Source: Priestia megaterium NBRC 15308 = ATCC 14581 (GTDB lineage Bacteria; Bacillota; Bacilli; Bacillales; Bacillaceae_H). Taken from it: DNA of 64,000 nt. Each line of letters opens with the position of its first letter. The first letter of the stretch is position 1. Location: the NCBI RefSeq assembly GCF_000832985.1, contig NZ_CP009920.1, positions 3,218,501-3,282,500 of the forward strand. The letters are read 5' to 3'. The notes under the pieces were generated by a model, which was not told where the DNA came from, searched no databases, and saw nothing but the letters and a program-made list of their open reading frames with translations. Positions 16,819 through 24,156 of the stretch are shown piece after piece. Both the position numbers and the translations under genes were made by a program.

Positions 16819-17352
16819 ACATGAGTCATTAGGCTGTGACAGTAGGAAAAGGATAGTAGAAAAAAGAGGCTGAGACATCATCGACCTTGTAATATCTAAA
16901 AAAATGGTTCTAAGTCGACCTTACGTTTTTCATAATAAGCCGGAAAAGGTGATATCATTTTCTTTCGATTTGGATTTTGTCTAGTAACTTAATGCCCTCA
17001 GGGGTTGTCCTTATTTTGGAGAAAAGACAAATGAATAGAGTAGAATAGACGAAAAGAGGCCCAAGGAACAACGAGTAGTTTCCCGGGGCCTCTTCTAATT
17101 ATATATGTGGTTTTGTCCCAGCCACTTTTATACTCCATACAAAAAAATGCAAACGAGTAGTGTAAAAAATATGCCACAAAAATTTTTTCCTGCAAGGTAA
17201 AAAGATCTCTATTAGAAACTACATGTAAAAATCAAAGACTAGTGAAAATACTAGTGTACAAACCGATATTAATAATAAGGAAAAACAGGATCACTAATTG
17301 GTAAATAAACTAGCTTCACAATACAAAATATAGCTTTTCTTGGGGGACATTT
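16819..17352. other. Intergenic region containing a small inverted-repeat element
   Basis: No protein-coding gene is supported. It contains the possible mobile element described at 16862-17129, then the leader of the lipoprotein gene. Around 17310-17350 the sequence ATATAGCTTTTCTTGG is shared with the leader of the pseudogene at 6980, so the duplicated unit includes upstream control sequence. Confidence 0.6.
16862..17129. repeat. MITE-like element with imperfect terminal inverted repeats
   Basis: The left end AAAAGAGGCTGAGACA (16862-16877) is the inverse of the right end TTTTGTCCCAGCCACTTTT (17111-17129). The motif GAGGCTGGGACAAAA recurs between genes in many Firmicutes. The 268-bp interior has no transposase and holds a hairpin at 17054-17094 (arms AGAGGCCC / GGGGCCTCT). 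A single related end, AAGTGAGGTTGGGACAAAAA, occurs at 31873-31892. Whether it was ever mobile is inference. Confidence 0.5.
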
Positions 17353-18177
17353 ATGATTAAAAAAGTAATAATTGGAACGACTGTCGCATTGTTACTAGCA
17401 GCATGCAGCAGTAAAGAGACAGGAAATAACAATCATCAAAAAAGCATTGAAAAAGGTCTTGATGCCGTAGCTGAAAATGATTTTGCAAAGGCAGAAGCAC
17501 TCTTTGAACTATCAGTAGAGGACAATCCGAATGATCAAACGACGAAAGCTTATTTAAAACAAGTGTTGCTTATTCGACAAGCCAATGAAGATGTAGGAAA
17601 TGATAAAGTAGAAGAACGGATTGAAGTGTTAAAAAAGGCTGAGAAGTATGAAAAAGGATCTAAAGTGATTAGTACAAAAGCGGAAGAACAAATAAAATCA
17701 CTGACTGTTTCAAAGAAAACAGAAGAAACGTATAGACAATTATTTGACGAAGCAGAAGCATTAGCGAAAAAGGCTAACTACAAGGATTCTAACGATAAGC
17801 TTACAACATTATTAAATGAAGACTTGGATAACTATAGTGATATTCAGCAAGTTGCAGAAGCGTTGAAGAAAATTAATTCAGCTGAAATAGAAAAAAAGGC
17901 AAAGGCAGAACAGAAGTTAGCTGGTAAAGACGAGCATTCTACTGTAACTCAGCCCACAGAAAAAGCGTATGATCCCTACGAATGGGCTCCTGGTGTGAAA
18001 GAAGCATTTGAAGCTGATTTGGTGAAACAACAATATGCAGATTCAGTAGATACAATTAGATATGAAAAATCTCAAGTGTATAATAACCAAGGGTTTTATA
18101 CGGTATATGCACAAATGGATGGTGTTGAAATGTATGTTGTTACGGTCAATGTAAAAACAGGGGATTATCACGGTTAA
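17353..18177 (+). CDS. Lipoprotein, function unknown, intact copy
   Basis: A 274-residue lipoprotein with a type II signal peptide (MIKKVIIGTTVALLLAAC, lipobox LLAAC, Cys18). A helical middle region (about 30-185) resembles tetratricopeptide-style repeats, with ENDFAKAEALFELSVEDNP being a good TPR-like helix pair. A Lys-rich linker and a C-terminal domain (about 205-274: YDPYEWAPGVKEAF and a beta-rich end) complete it. It should sit on the outer face of the membrane. It has its own leader and terminator and a dead copy at 6980-7805. The two copies bracket the ATPase operon. Function is not known. Confidence 0.85.
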   Translation: MIKKVIIGTTVALLLAACSSKETGNNNHQKSIEKGLDAVAENDFAKAEALFELSVEDNPNDQTTKAYLKQVLLIRQANEDVGNDKVEERIEVLKKAEKYEKGSKVISTKAEEQIKSLTVSKKTEETYRQLFDEAEALAKKANYKDSNDKLTTLLNEDLDNYSDIQQVAEALKKINSAEIEKKAKAEQKLAGKDEHSTVTQPTEKAYDPYEWAPGVKEAFEADLVKQQYADSVDTIRYEKSQVYNNQGFYTVYAQMDGVEMYVVTVNVKTGDYHG

Positions 18178-18220
18178 ATAAGACTTATCGGTTCATCCTA
18201 TAAAAGATAGCCTGTTTATA

Positions 18221-18256
18221 AAAAAAGACGTCTGCCAAGCGGAGACGTCTTTTTTT
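18221..18256. terminator. Bidirectional terminator
   Basis: Stem AAAAAGACGTCT / (G)AGACGTCTTTTT with A tract on the left and T tract on the right. It ends the lipoprotein gene and the convergent HPP gene. Confidence 0.9.
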
Positions 18257-18271
18257 ATATGACACAGAATA

Positions 18272-18829
18272 TCAAACCCAGTACCTGGGATACTGCCGAT
18301 CTTGAAATAAATTGTTATACGCAGTAGAAATCAATACAACTACACATGCACAAATCATAATAATACCTAAATATCCCCAGCCAGCTTGAGTATTAATTGC
18401 GACAATCGCGCTAGCTGCAGCGGGAGGATGAACGGTTTTTGTAAGAATCATTAAAATAAGAACAAAAGCAAGCACAATCGCTATGGTGATTAGACTTCGA
18501 TGAAATAAACTCCAAATAATAAGTGCGGAAACCGTTGCAAGCAAGTGCCCTCCAAGCACGTGGCGCGGTTGTGATAAAGGACCTTTGTGAGCTCCGAAGA
18601 CAAGCACGCAGCTTGCGCCAATCGGAGCAAGAGCCATTGGATAACCAAGCGCTAGTGCAATCGCGCTGCTGATGATAATCGCAATTAAGCCTCCGATCGA
18701 AGAAACGACTGCGTCTCTATAATTGATTTTCGGTTCTTCTTTTAGTTCTCCTTTCATCTTTTTAGCATAAGAGCTTAAGTAAGACAGAAAGGGGCTTTTT
18801 GTTTGAGCAAAACTTTTTTCAATTTGCAT
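18272..18829 (-). CDS. HPP-family membrane protein
   Basis: A 185-residue protein with four to five hydrophobic segments after a basic cytoplasmic N-terminus of about 45 residues. The HPPAAA motif (TKTVHPPAAASA) and the earlier GAHKGPLSQPRHVLGGH segment identify the HPP family. HPP proteins in cyanobacteria and plants have been linked to nitrite transport; the Bacillus members are not characterised. It stands alone, converging on the lipoprotein gene. Confidence 0.9.
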   Translation of the reverse strand: MQIEKSFAQTKSPFLSYLSSYAKKMKGELKEEPKINYRDAVVSSIGGLIAIIISSAIALALGYPMALAPIGASCVLVFGAHKGPLSQPRHVLGGHLLATVSALIIWSLFHRSLITIAIVLAFVLILMILTKTVHPPAAASAIVAINTQAGWGYLGIIMICACVVVLISTAYNNLFQDRQYPRYWV

Positions 18830-19061
18830 TTCTTCTTTCCTTTCTCTTTTGTAAGTAAAAGTTGTTTGTCAAGTTGTATGTCAGAACATCTGCTATATTA
18901 AGTTAGTTTATAAGAAAACAAGGATTACTGGAAGAGGAAAAATGTCTTTTTTTAGTGGAAATACTTTTTATGAACAAAAAAAGGTGGGATAAGCGGTAGA
19001 AGTGTCTCTATGTGCAGTAAGAGTAAGAGAGATGTATAATAAACCTAGAGGTGACTAAATT

Positions 19062-19853
19062 ATGTATCTAGTAGACTACCATCATCACACAAACAATTCA
19101 TTTGACTCACAGGCAGTCATGAAAGAAGTGTGCGAGCAGGCTGTAAAAAACGGCATAAACGAAATTTGTTTTACCGAACACTTTTCATTAAATCCATTAG
19201 CGCCAACGTACGGTCATATGGATTTTGATAAATATGAACGAGAACTAGCGGAATGCAGAGATCAGTTTCAAAATCAGCTAGTGATTAAAAAAGGAATTGA
19301 AATTTGTGAACCGCACTATCTAAAAGAGAAGTATCAAAAAACGATGAAGCAAGAGAACTTTGATTTTATATTAGGGTCGGTGCATAACATTAATAACATC
19401 AAGCTTCGTAAACATTTGGAGCTGAATGACAAAGAAGCGATTTACCGCGCTTATTTTAACGAAATGTATAAGCTAGTAAGCGAAGCGGATATTGATGTCT
19501 TGGCTCATTTAGATTTAATGAAGCGTTATGCGTTTGAACAATACGGCATTTACGACTTTCATCAATTCAAAGATATTCTTGGGGAAATCTTAAAAAAAGC
19601 AATTGAGCGTAATATCGGAATTGAAATTAACACTTCAGGTATGAGAGGGAAGCTGGGCGAAGCGCTGCCGGCACTGGAAGTTGTTGGACTGTACCGTGAT
19701 TTAGGCGGAGAAATCTTAACGATTGGCTCTGATTCACACTTCGCCGAAACGGTAGGAGCACATATGAAAGAAGCGGTTGAAATGGCAAAACAGTGCGGGT
19801 TTACTGAGATTTATACGTTTGACCAACGTGAGCCAAAAGGAATTGGTATTTAA
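19062..19853 (+). CDS. PHP-domain phosphatase, histidinol-phosphatase type
   Basis: A 263-residue PHP-family metal-dependent phosphoesterase. The N-terminal DYHHHTNNSFDS, then CFTEHFSLNP, GIEICEP, ILGSVHN, VLAHLDLMKRY and TIGSDSHF are the family's metal-binding motifs in order, with the His and Asp residues present. Length and motifs fit the HisJ/YtvP group of histidinol phosphatases. No other histidine genes are nearby, so the real substrate may differ. GAGGTGA precedes the ATG. It is monocistronic and ends at a strong terminator. Confidence 0.85.
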   Translation: MYLVDYHHHTNNSFDSQAVMKEVCEQAVKNGINEICFTEHFSLNPLAPTYGHMDFDKYERELAECRDQFQNQLVIKKGIEICEPHYLKEKYQKTMKQENFDFILGSVHNINNIKLRKHLELNDKEAIYRAYFNEMYKLVSEADIDVLAHLDLMKRYAFEQYGIYDFHQFKDILGEILKKAIERNIGIEINTSGMRGKLGEALPALEVVGLYRDLGGEILTIGSDSHFAETVGAHMKEAVEMAKQCGFTEIYTFDQREPKGIGI

Positions 19854-19893
19854 TAGGAGTGTGTTTCACTTTCTTTTAGAAGAATAGTATTAA

Positions 19894-19933
19894 CTGTAAA
19901 AAGCACGCTCTAATCTGAGCGTGCTTTTTACAG
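19894..19933. terminator. Perfect 17-bp bidirectional terminator
   Basis: Perfect arms CTGTAAAAAGCACGCTC / GAGCGTGCTTTTTACAG around a 6-nt loop. It serves the PHP gene on the plus strand. It also touches the stop codon of sinI on the minus strand. Confidence 0.9.
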
Positions 19934-20056
19934 TTAGTTCCGCTTAAGCTCCGATAAAAATTTCCGGACTTCTTCGATGGTCAGACCCAGCTTGCGGGCT
20001 GATTCCATAAGACTTACCCGCTCTTGATCGATTGACAGTACATGTTCTTTTTTCAT
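19934..20056 (-). CDS. sinI: SinI-like anti-repressor (short)
   Basis: A 40-residue protein, MKKEHVLSIDQERVSLMESA followed by RKLGLTIEEVRKFLSELKRN. The pattern DQExxxLMxxAxxxGxxxEEVRxFL is that of the Sin domain by which SinI binds and neutralises SinR in Bacillus subtilis. It is shorter than B. subtilis SinI (57 residues), lacking the tail after the second helix. It lies downstream of sinR on the same strand. It has its own promoter-like sequence and a c-di-GMP-I riboswitch. AGGGTGG about 11 nt before the ATG is the ribosome site. Role by homology: releasing SinR-repressed matrix genes such as the eps operon that starts at 20924. Confidence 0.85.
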   Translation of the reverse strand: MKKEHVLSIDQERVSLMESARKLGLTIEEVRKFLSELKRN

Positions 20057-20079
20057 TACGATTCATCCACCCTTTGCCA

Positions 20080-20154
20080 GGGAACCCAGCTATCGTAGCC
20101 GAAAGCGGCCTTAGACCTGAAGCTTTGCGTCACTATTTTTCAATAGTTTTTCCC
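20080..20154 (-). promoter_or_regulatory. Cyclic di-GMP-I (GEMM) riboswitch upstream of sinI
   Basis: Read on the minus strand, the leader shows the GEMM-I signature in order. A first stem CTATT-GAAA-AATAG carries a GNRA loop. It is followed by GTGACGCAAAGC, then GGTCTAAGG, a second stem GGCC-GCTTTC-GGC(T), then GATAGCTGGGTTCCC. Outer strands GGGAA and TTCCC pair to close the aptamer (P1). These are the conserved positions of the c-di-GMP-I aptamer. Downstream, CCCT of the P1 3' strand can instead pair with AGGG of the sinI ribosome site (loop GGCAA). Ligand-stabilised P1 should therefore free the ribosome site, making an ON switch. The aptamer call is strong; the switching direction is inferred. 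Confidence 0.88.
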
Positions 20155-20174
20155 TTATCTGGATAATTTGTAAT

Positions 20175-20203
20175 AGTATTCTTAGTATACAGTTATTTTA
20201 CAA
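20175..20203 (-). promoter_or_regulatory. Candidate sigma-A promoter for sinI
   Basis: On the minus strand, TTGTAA and AATACT are separated by 17 nt and lie about 20 nt before the riboswitch. The -10 is imperfect, so this is a plausible but unproven promoter. Confidence 0.45.
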
Positions 20204-20274
20204 AATAATATTTGTAAAAGATGTCGAAATAGGTCGATTGCAACAAAAAAATTAAACGTTCGTGAATGGACCTA

Positions 20275-20610
20275 TCAGTTTGTTTTACGGAACTTTAAAT
20301 AATACTGAAATTCAATAAATTCTTCTTTGGTCATGCCGTCTTGAATGGCTCGTTCAATTAAATGAAGCCACTCTAGATTGAGGGCTGGCTTTGAAGTTAG
20401 AGCTGGACAGCTGATATCTCCCTCAATTAATTCATCAATCGTTGTGTGAAGAGAAGACGCGATTTTATCAAGCATTTGAAGAGAAGGGTTATTATTTAAC
20501 CCTTTTTCTAAATGAGACAAATACGATTTTGAAATATTGGCTTCTTCAGCCAAGCGTGTAATAGAATAGCCTTTTTTTAGTCGCAAATTCTTAATCTTTT
20601 CTCCTATCAC
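20275..20610 (-). CDS. sinR: SinR-type master regulator of biofilm formation
   Basis: A 111-residue DNA-binding repressor. Residues 1-65 form an XRE helix-turn-helix domain beginning MIGEKIKNLRLKKGYSITRL, with recognition segment SKSYLSHLEKG. Residues 75-108 form a Sin domain (LNLEWLHLIERAIQDGM, KEEFIEFQYYLKF) that tetramerises or pairs with SinI. Order and length match B. subtilis SinR. The start is GTG with AAGAGGATGA upstream. It is divergent from the eps operon, whose promoter region carries GTTCTTT-type operators, and is followed by sinI on the same strand. In B. subtilis sinI precedes sinR; here the order is reversed, with sinI carrying its own riboswitch. Confidence 0.93.
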   Translation of the reverse strand: MIGEKIKNLRLKKGYSITRLAEEANISKSYLSHLEKGLNNNPSLQMLDKIASSLHTTIDELIEGDISCPALTSKPALNLEWLHLIERAIQDGMTKEEFIEFQYYLKFRKTN

Positions 20611-20640
20611 ATTCAGTTCATCCTCTTCTTATAGGTTTTT

Positions 20641-20838
20641 TGTTCATTATAACGCATATTTGTGCATTGTGTGTACATAAAAATATAAAATAAATAATAT
20701 TTTGTTCTTTATAAAGAATAAAATAGGTCAAAATATCTATTCTTGATGCGGGTATATTATGCTATACTTCACTTACAAATTGTTCTTTATTAAGAATATT
20801 TGTCGATTTATCACTTTTTTATTCGCTATAATGAACGT
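20641..20838. promoter_or_regulatory. SinR-type operators in the sinR-eps intergenic region
   Basis: B. subtilis SinR recognises GTTCTYT. Here GTTCTTTATAAAGAAT at 20704-20719 is an inverted pair of that element. GTTCTTTATTAAGAAT at 20782-20797 is nearly another. A second pair, GTTCATTATAACG (20642-20654) and its inverse CGCTATAATGAACG (20824-20837), lies further out. The sites flank the proposed eps promoter, a good layout for repression. Binding is inferred from consensus match. Confidence 0.75.
20740..20768 (+). promoter_or_regulatory. Candidate sigma-A promoter of the eps operon
   Basis: TTCTTG and TATACT separated by 17 nt. A SinR-like inverted site begins 13 nt downstream of the -10 and another ends 21 nt upstream of the -35. 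The remaining 155 nt to ATG 20924 would form a leader. Confidence 0.55.
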
Positions 20839-20923
20839 TTTGTATAGTACGCTAGCGCTATATGAAATGATCCTTGCGCGATAAAGAGATAACATTATTT
20901 ATTACATTAGGATAGGAGATTAC

Positions 20924-22084
20924 ATGAAAAAAAGATATGTAGAACTTGATTCTTTAAGAGGATTAGCAGCTCTTTTTGTTGTGATAAATCATTATCTCAT
21001 GATTTATCCAAGCTTCAGTGAGTATAGGTATGACGGTGATTCTTCTTTTTTACTGTCCATGGTAAAAGAAAGCCCGCTGCGGCTATTGTTCAGCAGTGGA
21101 AATGAATCAGTTGTTTTGTTTTTTGTCTTAAGCGGATTTGTTTTAGCACTTCCTTTTTATGGACGTTCTTCTTTCCGATACGAGAACTATCTTGTAAGAA
21201 GAATTTGCCGAATTTATCTTCCTTACTTGTTTGCGGTGTGTGTGGCTATTCTATGCAAAATCTTATTTAGTCAAGGCGGGGTCTCACAGTTAAGCCACTG
21301 GTTTAATAACTCATGGATTACAAACGAATCACCAAGTTTACTTCTTCAGCACTTCTTTTTAATTGGCACATTTAACACAGACGCTTACAACAATGTTATT
21401 TGGTCGCTTGTTCATGAAATGAGAATTTCAATTATTTTTCCTCTTTTAATGATTCTTTTGCTGCGAATGGACGCAAAGAAAATCGTGATGCTATTGTTTT
21501 TCGTGTTTGTTTCATCATCAGCGCTATTACTGCTTAATCAATCAAACTTAGAACCTACGAACTACTTGCTTTCTTATCATTATTTGCTTTTATTCGCCGC
21601 GGGTGCGGTCACAGCGAAATATCGAGATTTTTTCATTCGACTTTATCTGAAAATTAGCACATTTAAAAAGAGTCTTGTCGTTCTGATTGCATTTACTTGT
21701 TATTTATCTGAAGGCATCATGGGTAATTACGCCATCACCAATAACTTTTTATGCCGCAATCTGGCAGTGATGGTAGGGAGCTGCATGTTTATTACTATCG
21801 CTTTAGCATCCCCGGCAGCTTCAAAGATTTTACGCGCGAAAGTACTGTCGTTTCTAGGTAAAGTTTCGTACAGCTTATATTTAACTCATCTCATTGTGCT
21901 GTTTTCAGCTATGTACTTGTTACACGGGTTTTTGCCGTACTGGAGTATTTTAAGCATTTGTTTCCTTTTATCACTAGCGATGGCTTCTATCACGTATTAT
22001 TTTGTTGAAAAGCCTTCAAGTAGATTAGGAAAATTCCTGACAAGAAACAAAGTTGTTTTTGGCAGAGCAGTGAGTCGTAAGTAG
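20924..22084 (+). CDS. Acyltransferase family 3 membrane protein
   Basis: A 386-residue integral membrane O-acyltransferase that would acetylate a sugar during polysaccharide assembly. It starts MKKRYVELDSLRGLAALFVV, with the family's DxxRGxAxxxVxxxH signature (His near residue 23). About ten hydrophobic segments follow, and it ends with the usual YSLYLTHL and FVEKPSSRLGK motifs. GGATAGGAGATTAC precedes the ATG. It is the first gene of the SinR-regulated eps-like operon, which reads on with short gaps to 29620. The substrate is presumably the EPS repeat unit. Confidence 0.88.
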   Translation: MKKRYVELDSLRGLAALFVVINHYLMIYPSFSEYRYDGDSSFLLSMVKESPLRLLFSSGNESVVLFFVLSGFVLALPFYGRSSFRYENYLVRRICRIYLPYLFAVCVAILCKILFSQGGVSQLSHWFNNSWITNESPSLLLQHFFLIGTFNTDAYNNVIWSLVHEMRISIIFPLLMILLLRMDAKKIVMLLFFVFVSSSALLLLNQSNLEPTNYLLSYHYLLLFAAGAVTAKYRDFFIRLYLKISTFKKSLVVLIAFTCYLSEGIMGNYAITNNFLCRNLAVMVGSCMFITIALASPAASKILRAKVLSFLGKVSYSLYLTHLIVLFSAMYLLHGFLPYWSILSICFLLSLAMASITYYFVEKPSSRLGKFLTRNKVVFGRAVSRK

Positions 22085-22117
22085 CAGAGAGAGAAAGTGT
22101 ATGGAGGTGAGTTTACG

Positions 22118-22852
22118 ATGCAGGATAAAATTCAGCTAAAGGATTTTTTTCGAATTTTAAAAAGAAGATGGCTTACGATGCTTTTAGTCATAGTAATAGC
22201 GAGTATGAGCATCACAACTATCTGTTTCTATCTACTAAAGCCTACGTATCAAGCATCTACTCAAGTGCTTGTTAATCAAGCAACATCTAAGAATGTAGAT
22301 GAAATCGCTAATATTACGCAGCTGAATACCCAATTAATTTCTTCGTATATTGATTTTATTAAAAGTCCGATGATCATTAATGGTGTAAAAGACGAATTAA
22401 AGTTAACTATTTCTAACAAAAAGCTGAGTGAACAAATTACGATTGATCATAACGAAAATTCTCAATTTGTCACGATTACTGTAAGAAACGAGAATTCGAA
22501 AACGGTAAGTGAAATCGCAAACAAAGTAGCTCTTCTTTCAAAAGATCAAGCGATGAAGTTAATGAAAGGAAGCAACATTCAAGTATTAACCGAGCCGTCG
22601 CAGAGTCTTAAAGTATTCCCAAAACCGCTGCCGGTTGCAGCTATTACTATCTTGGTCAGTCTGTTGGTAGGAATAGCGGGAGCAATGCTAAGAGAATATC
22701 TTGATAGCACAGTTCGAAATGAACAAGATATTCAAGAACTTATCGGACTTCCGATTATTGGACATATCGAGCTGGAGCCTCGAAAAATGAAGAGAAACCA
22801 AAAGCAAGGCAGTGATCAGCCAAAGACAAGGAGGGAGAACCTTGAGTTTTAA
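22118..22852 (+). CDS. EpsA/CapA-type chain-length and kinase-activator protein
   Basis: A 244-residue Wzz-type membrane protein. Two transmembrane segments (about 20-42 and 168-190) frame an extracellular coiled domain (50-165). The Pro-rich KVFPKPLPVAA before the second membrane segment and the DSTVRNEQDIQELIGLPIIG stretch after it are typical. In Gram-positives these proteins activate a separate cytoplasmic tyrosine kinase through their C-terminal tail. I chose ATG 22118, preceded by GGAGGTGA, rather than 22097. The gene overlaps the next one by 11 nt. Confidence 0.9.
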   Translation: MQDKIQLKDFFRILKRRWLTMLLVIVIASMSITTICFYLLKPTYQASTQVLVNQATSKNVDEIANITQLNTQLISSYIDFIKSPMIINGVKDELKLTISNKKLSEQITIDHNENSQFVTITVRNENSKTVSEIANKVALLSKDQAMKLMKGSNIQVLTEPSQSLKVFPKPLPVAAITILVSLLVGIAGAMLREYLDSTVRNEQDIQELIGLPIIGHIELEPRKMKRNQKQGSDQPKTRRENLEF

Positions 22853-23474
22853 ACAAAAAAAGTATCCATTTTCACTGTATCAAGATGCCAAAACGATCAA
22901 CCAAACAAATATGATTCGAAAAAATGTTGAGGTGCTGCTGAATAGTGAAGTCAAATGCCTGACAATCACATCAGCGGAAGTGAACGATAAAAAGCCGCTT
23001 ATGACGGCAAAGCTAGGGATTTCATTTGCTGAACAAGGGAAAAACGTTCTTCTTATTGATGGAAACGTACATTGTCCTTCTCTTCATCAGCTCTTTGACC
23101 TTGGAAGTTCAGAAGGGTTAACGGATGTGTTAGTAAACGGGAAAGGCCGGCATGTACCCATTAAACAAACATCATACAAAGGACTGGATGTGCTTCCGGC
23201 CGGATCTCACTTTCGAAACGCATCCACACTATTTGTTTCCAAGTATTTTGATGAGCTCATAGAAAAATGGAAAGAAGAATATGATCTGATTCTTTTTGAA
23301 ACGCCTCAGTTTTTAGAAGAGACCGATTCTCATATTCTTACAGCAAAATGTGATGCTACCATGCTTGTTGTGGAAGAGCGTAAAACGAAACTAGATACCG
23401 TTGTCAAAACGAAAAATATGCTGGGAAAAGCGCGTATTGATGTGCTAGGCGTTATTTGGAGTCCGTCTCACTAG
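22842..23474 (+). CDS. EpsB/CapB-like BY-kinase homologue, apparently inactive
   Basis: A 210-residue protein with the fold of bacterial tyrosine kinases that work with EpsA. It starts at TTG 22842, after GGAGGGAG. The catalytic motifs are altered. Where the family has a GEGKST Walker A, this reads EVNDKKPLMTAK. Walker A' is LLIDGNVHCPSLH (Asp kept, the following DxR lost). Walker B is LILFETPQ with Glu for Asp. The C-terminus ends IWSPSH with no Tyr cluster. These changes predict no ATP-dependent autophosphorylation, leaving perhaps a structural partner for EpsA. There is no frameshift or stop, so the gene appears maintained. It could still bind nucleotide in a non-standard way. Confidence 0.85.
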   Translation: MSFKQKKYPFSLYQDAKTINQTNMIRKNVEVLLNSEVKCLTITSAEVNDKKPLMTAKLGISFAEQGKNVLLIDGNVHCPSLHQLFDLGSSEGLTDVLVNGKGRHVPIKQTSYKGLDVLPAGSHFRNASTLFVSKYFDELIEKWKEEYDLILFETPQFLEETDSHILTAKCDATMLVVEERKTKLDTVVKTKNMLGKARIDVLGVIWSPSH

Positions 23475-23505
23475 CTCCTCACTTTATATAGAAGGAAGTG
23501 AAACG

Positions 23506-24144
23506 ATGAATCAAATTGTCTCGAAAACGAACGGTGATTCCGATGTGCTAAAAAAAGAATTTCCGCTTTTTTACTCGCTGTGTAAACGCATGGCTGATAT
23601 TGTGATTTCGCTTGTGGCTCTAGTGGTATTGCTGCCTGTTATTTTGCTGTTTGCGCTTATTGTGATGATTGAAACACCGGGTTCACCTTTCTTTCTTCAA
23701 GAGCGTCTAGGTCAAAGTGGCAGAGCATTTACCATCATGAAGCTGCGTTCAATGTACAGTGACGCGGAAAAAAACGGAGCGCAGTGGGCGGTTAAAAATG
23801 ACAGCCGGGTCACCAGGGTAGGAAAGCTGATTCGCCAAACGCGAATTGATGAATTGCCTCAGCTGTGGAATGTGTTAAAAGGGGATATGTCGATTGTCGG
23901 ACCAAGACCTGAAAGAGCCGTATTTATAGAAGAGTTTCAAAAAACACTTCCTTCCTTTAGTCAGCGGCTTGCCGTTAAGCCGGGCCTGACAGGCTGGGCA
24001 CAAATTAACGGAGGATATGAGCTAACGCCAGCAGAAAAGCTGGAGCTTGATCTTTACTACATTCAACATACGAATATACGGTTTGACGTGAAGATTATGA
24101 TAAAAACGCTAAGAGTCATCGTAACAGGAGACGGATCAAGATAG
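23506..24144 (+). CDS. Undecaprenyl-phosphate sugar-1-phosphate transferase
   Basis: A 212-residue initiating sugar transferase (EpsL/WcaJ core type) that puts the first sugar-phosphate onto the lipid carrier. One membrane segment lies at about 28-52 (MADIVISLVALVVLLPVILL), followed by FLQERLGQSGRAFTIMKLRS, DELPQLWNVLKGDMSIVGPR and KPGLTGWAQINGG, all family hallmarks. It has only the catalytic half, lacking the N-terminal four-helix part of WbaP-type enzymes. AGGAAGTGA precedes the ATG. It starts the repeat unit made by this operon. Confidence 0.93.
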   Translation: MNQIVSKTNGDSDVLKKEFPLFYSLCKRMADIVISLVALVVLLPVILLFALIVMIETPGSPFFLQERLGQSGRAFTIMKLRSMYSDAEKNGAQWAVKNDSRVTRVGKLIRQTRIDELPQLWNVLKGDMSIVGPRPERAVFIEEFQKTLPSFSQRLAVKPGLTGWAQINGGYELTPAEKLELDLYYIQHTNIRFDVKIMIKTLRVIVTGDGSR

Positions 24145-24156
24145 GAGAGGGATAAC

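Noticed and set aside
16998-17195. 65-codon minus-strand frame
   Set aside because: It lies over the inverted-repeat element; the protein end is made by the repeat sequence and no family is seen.
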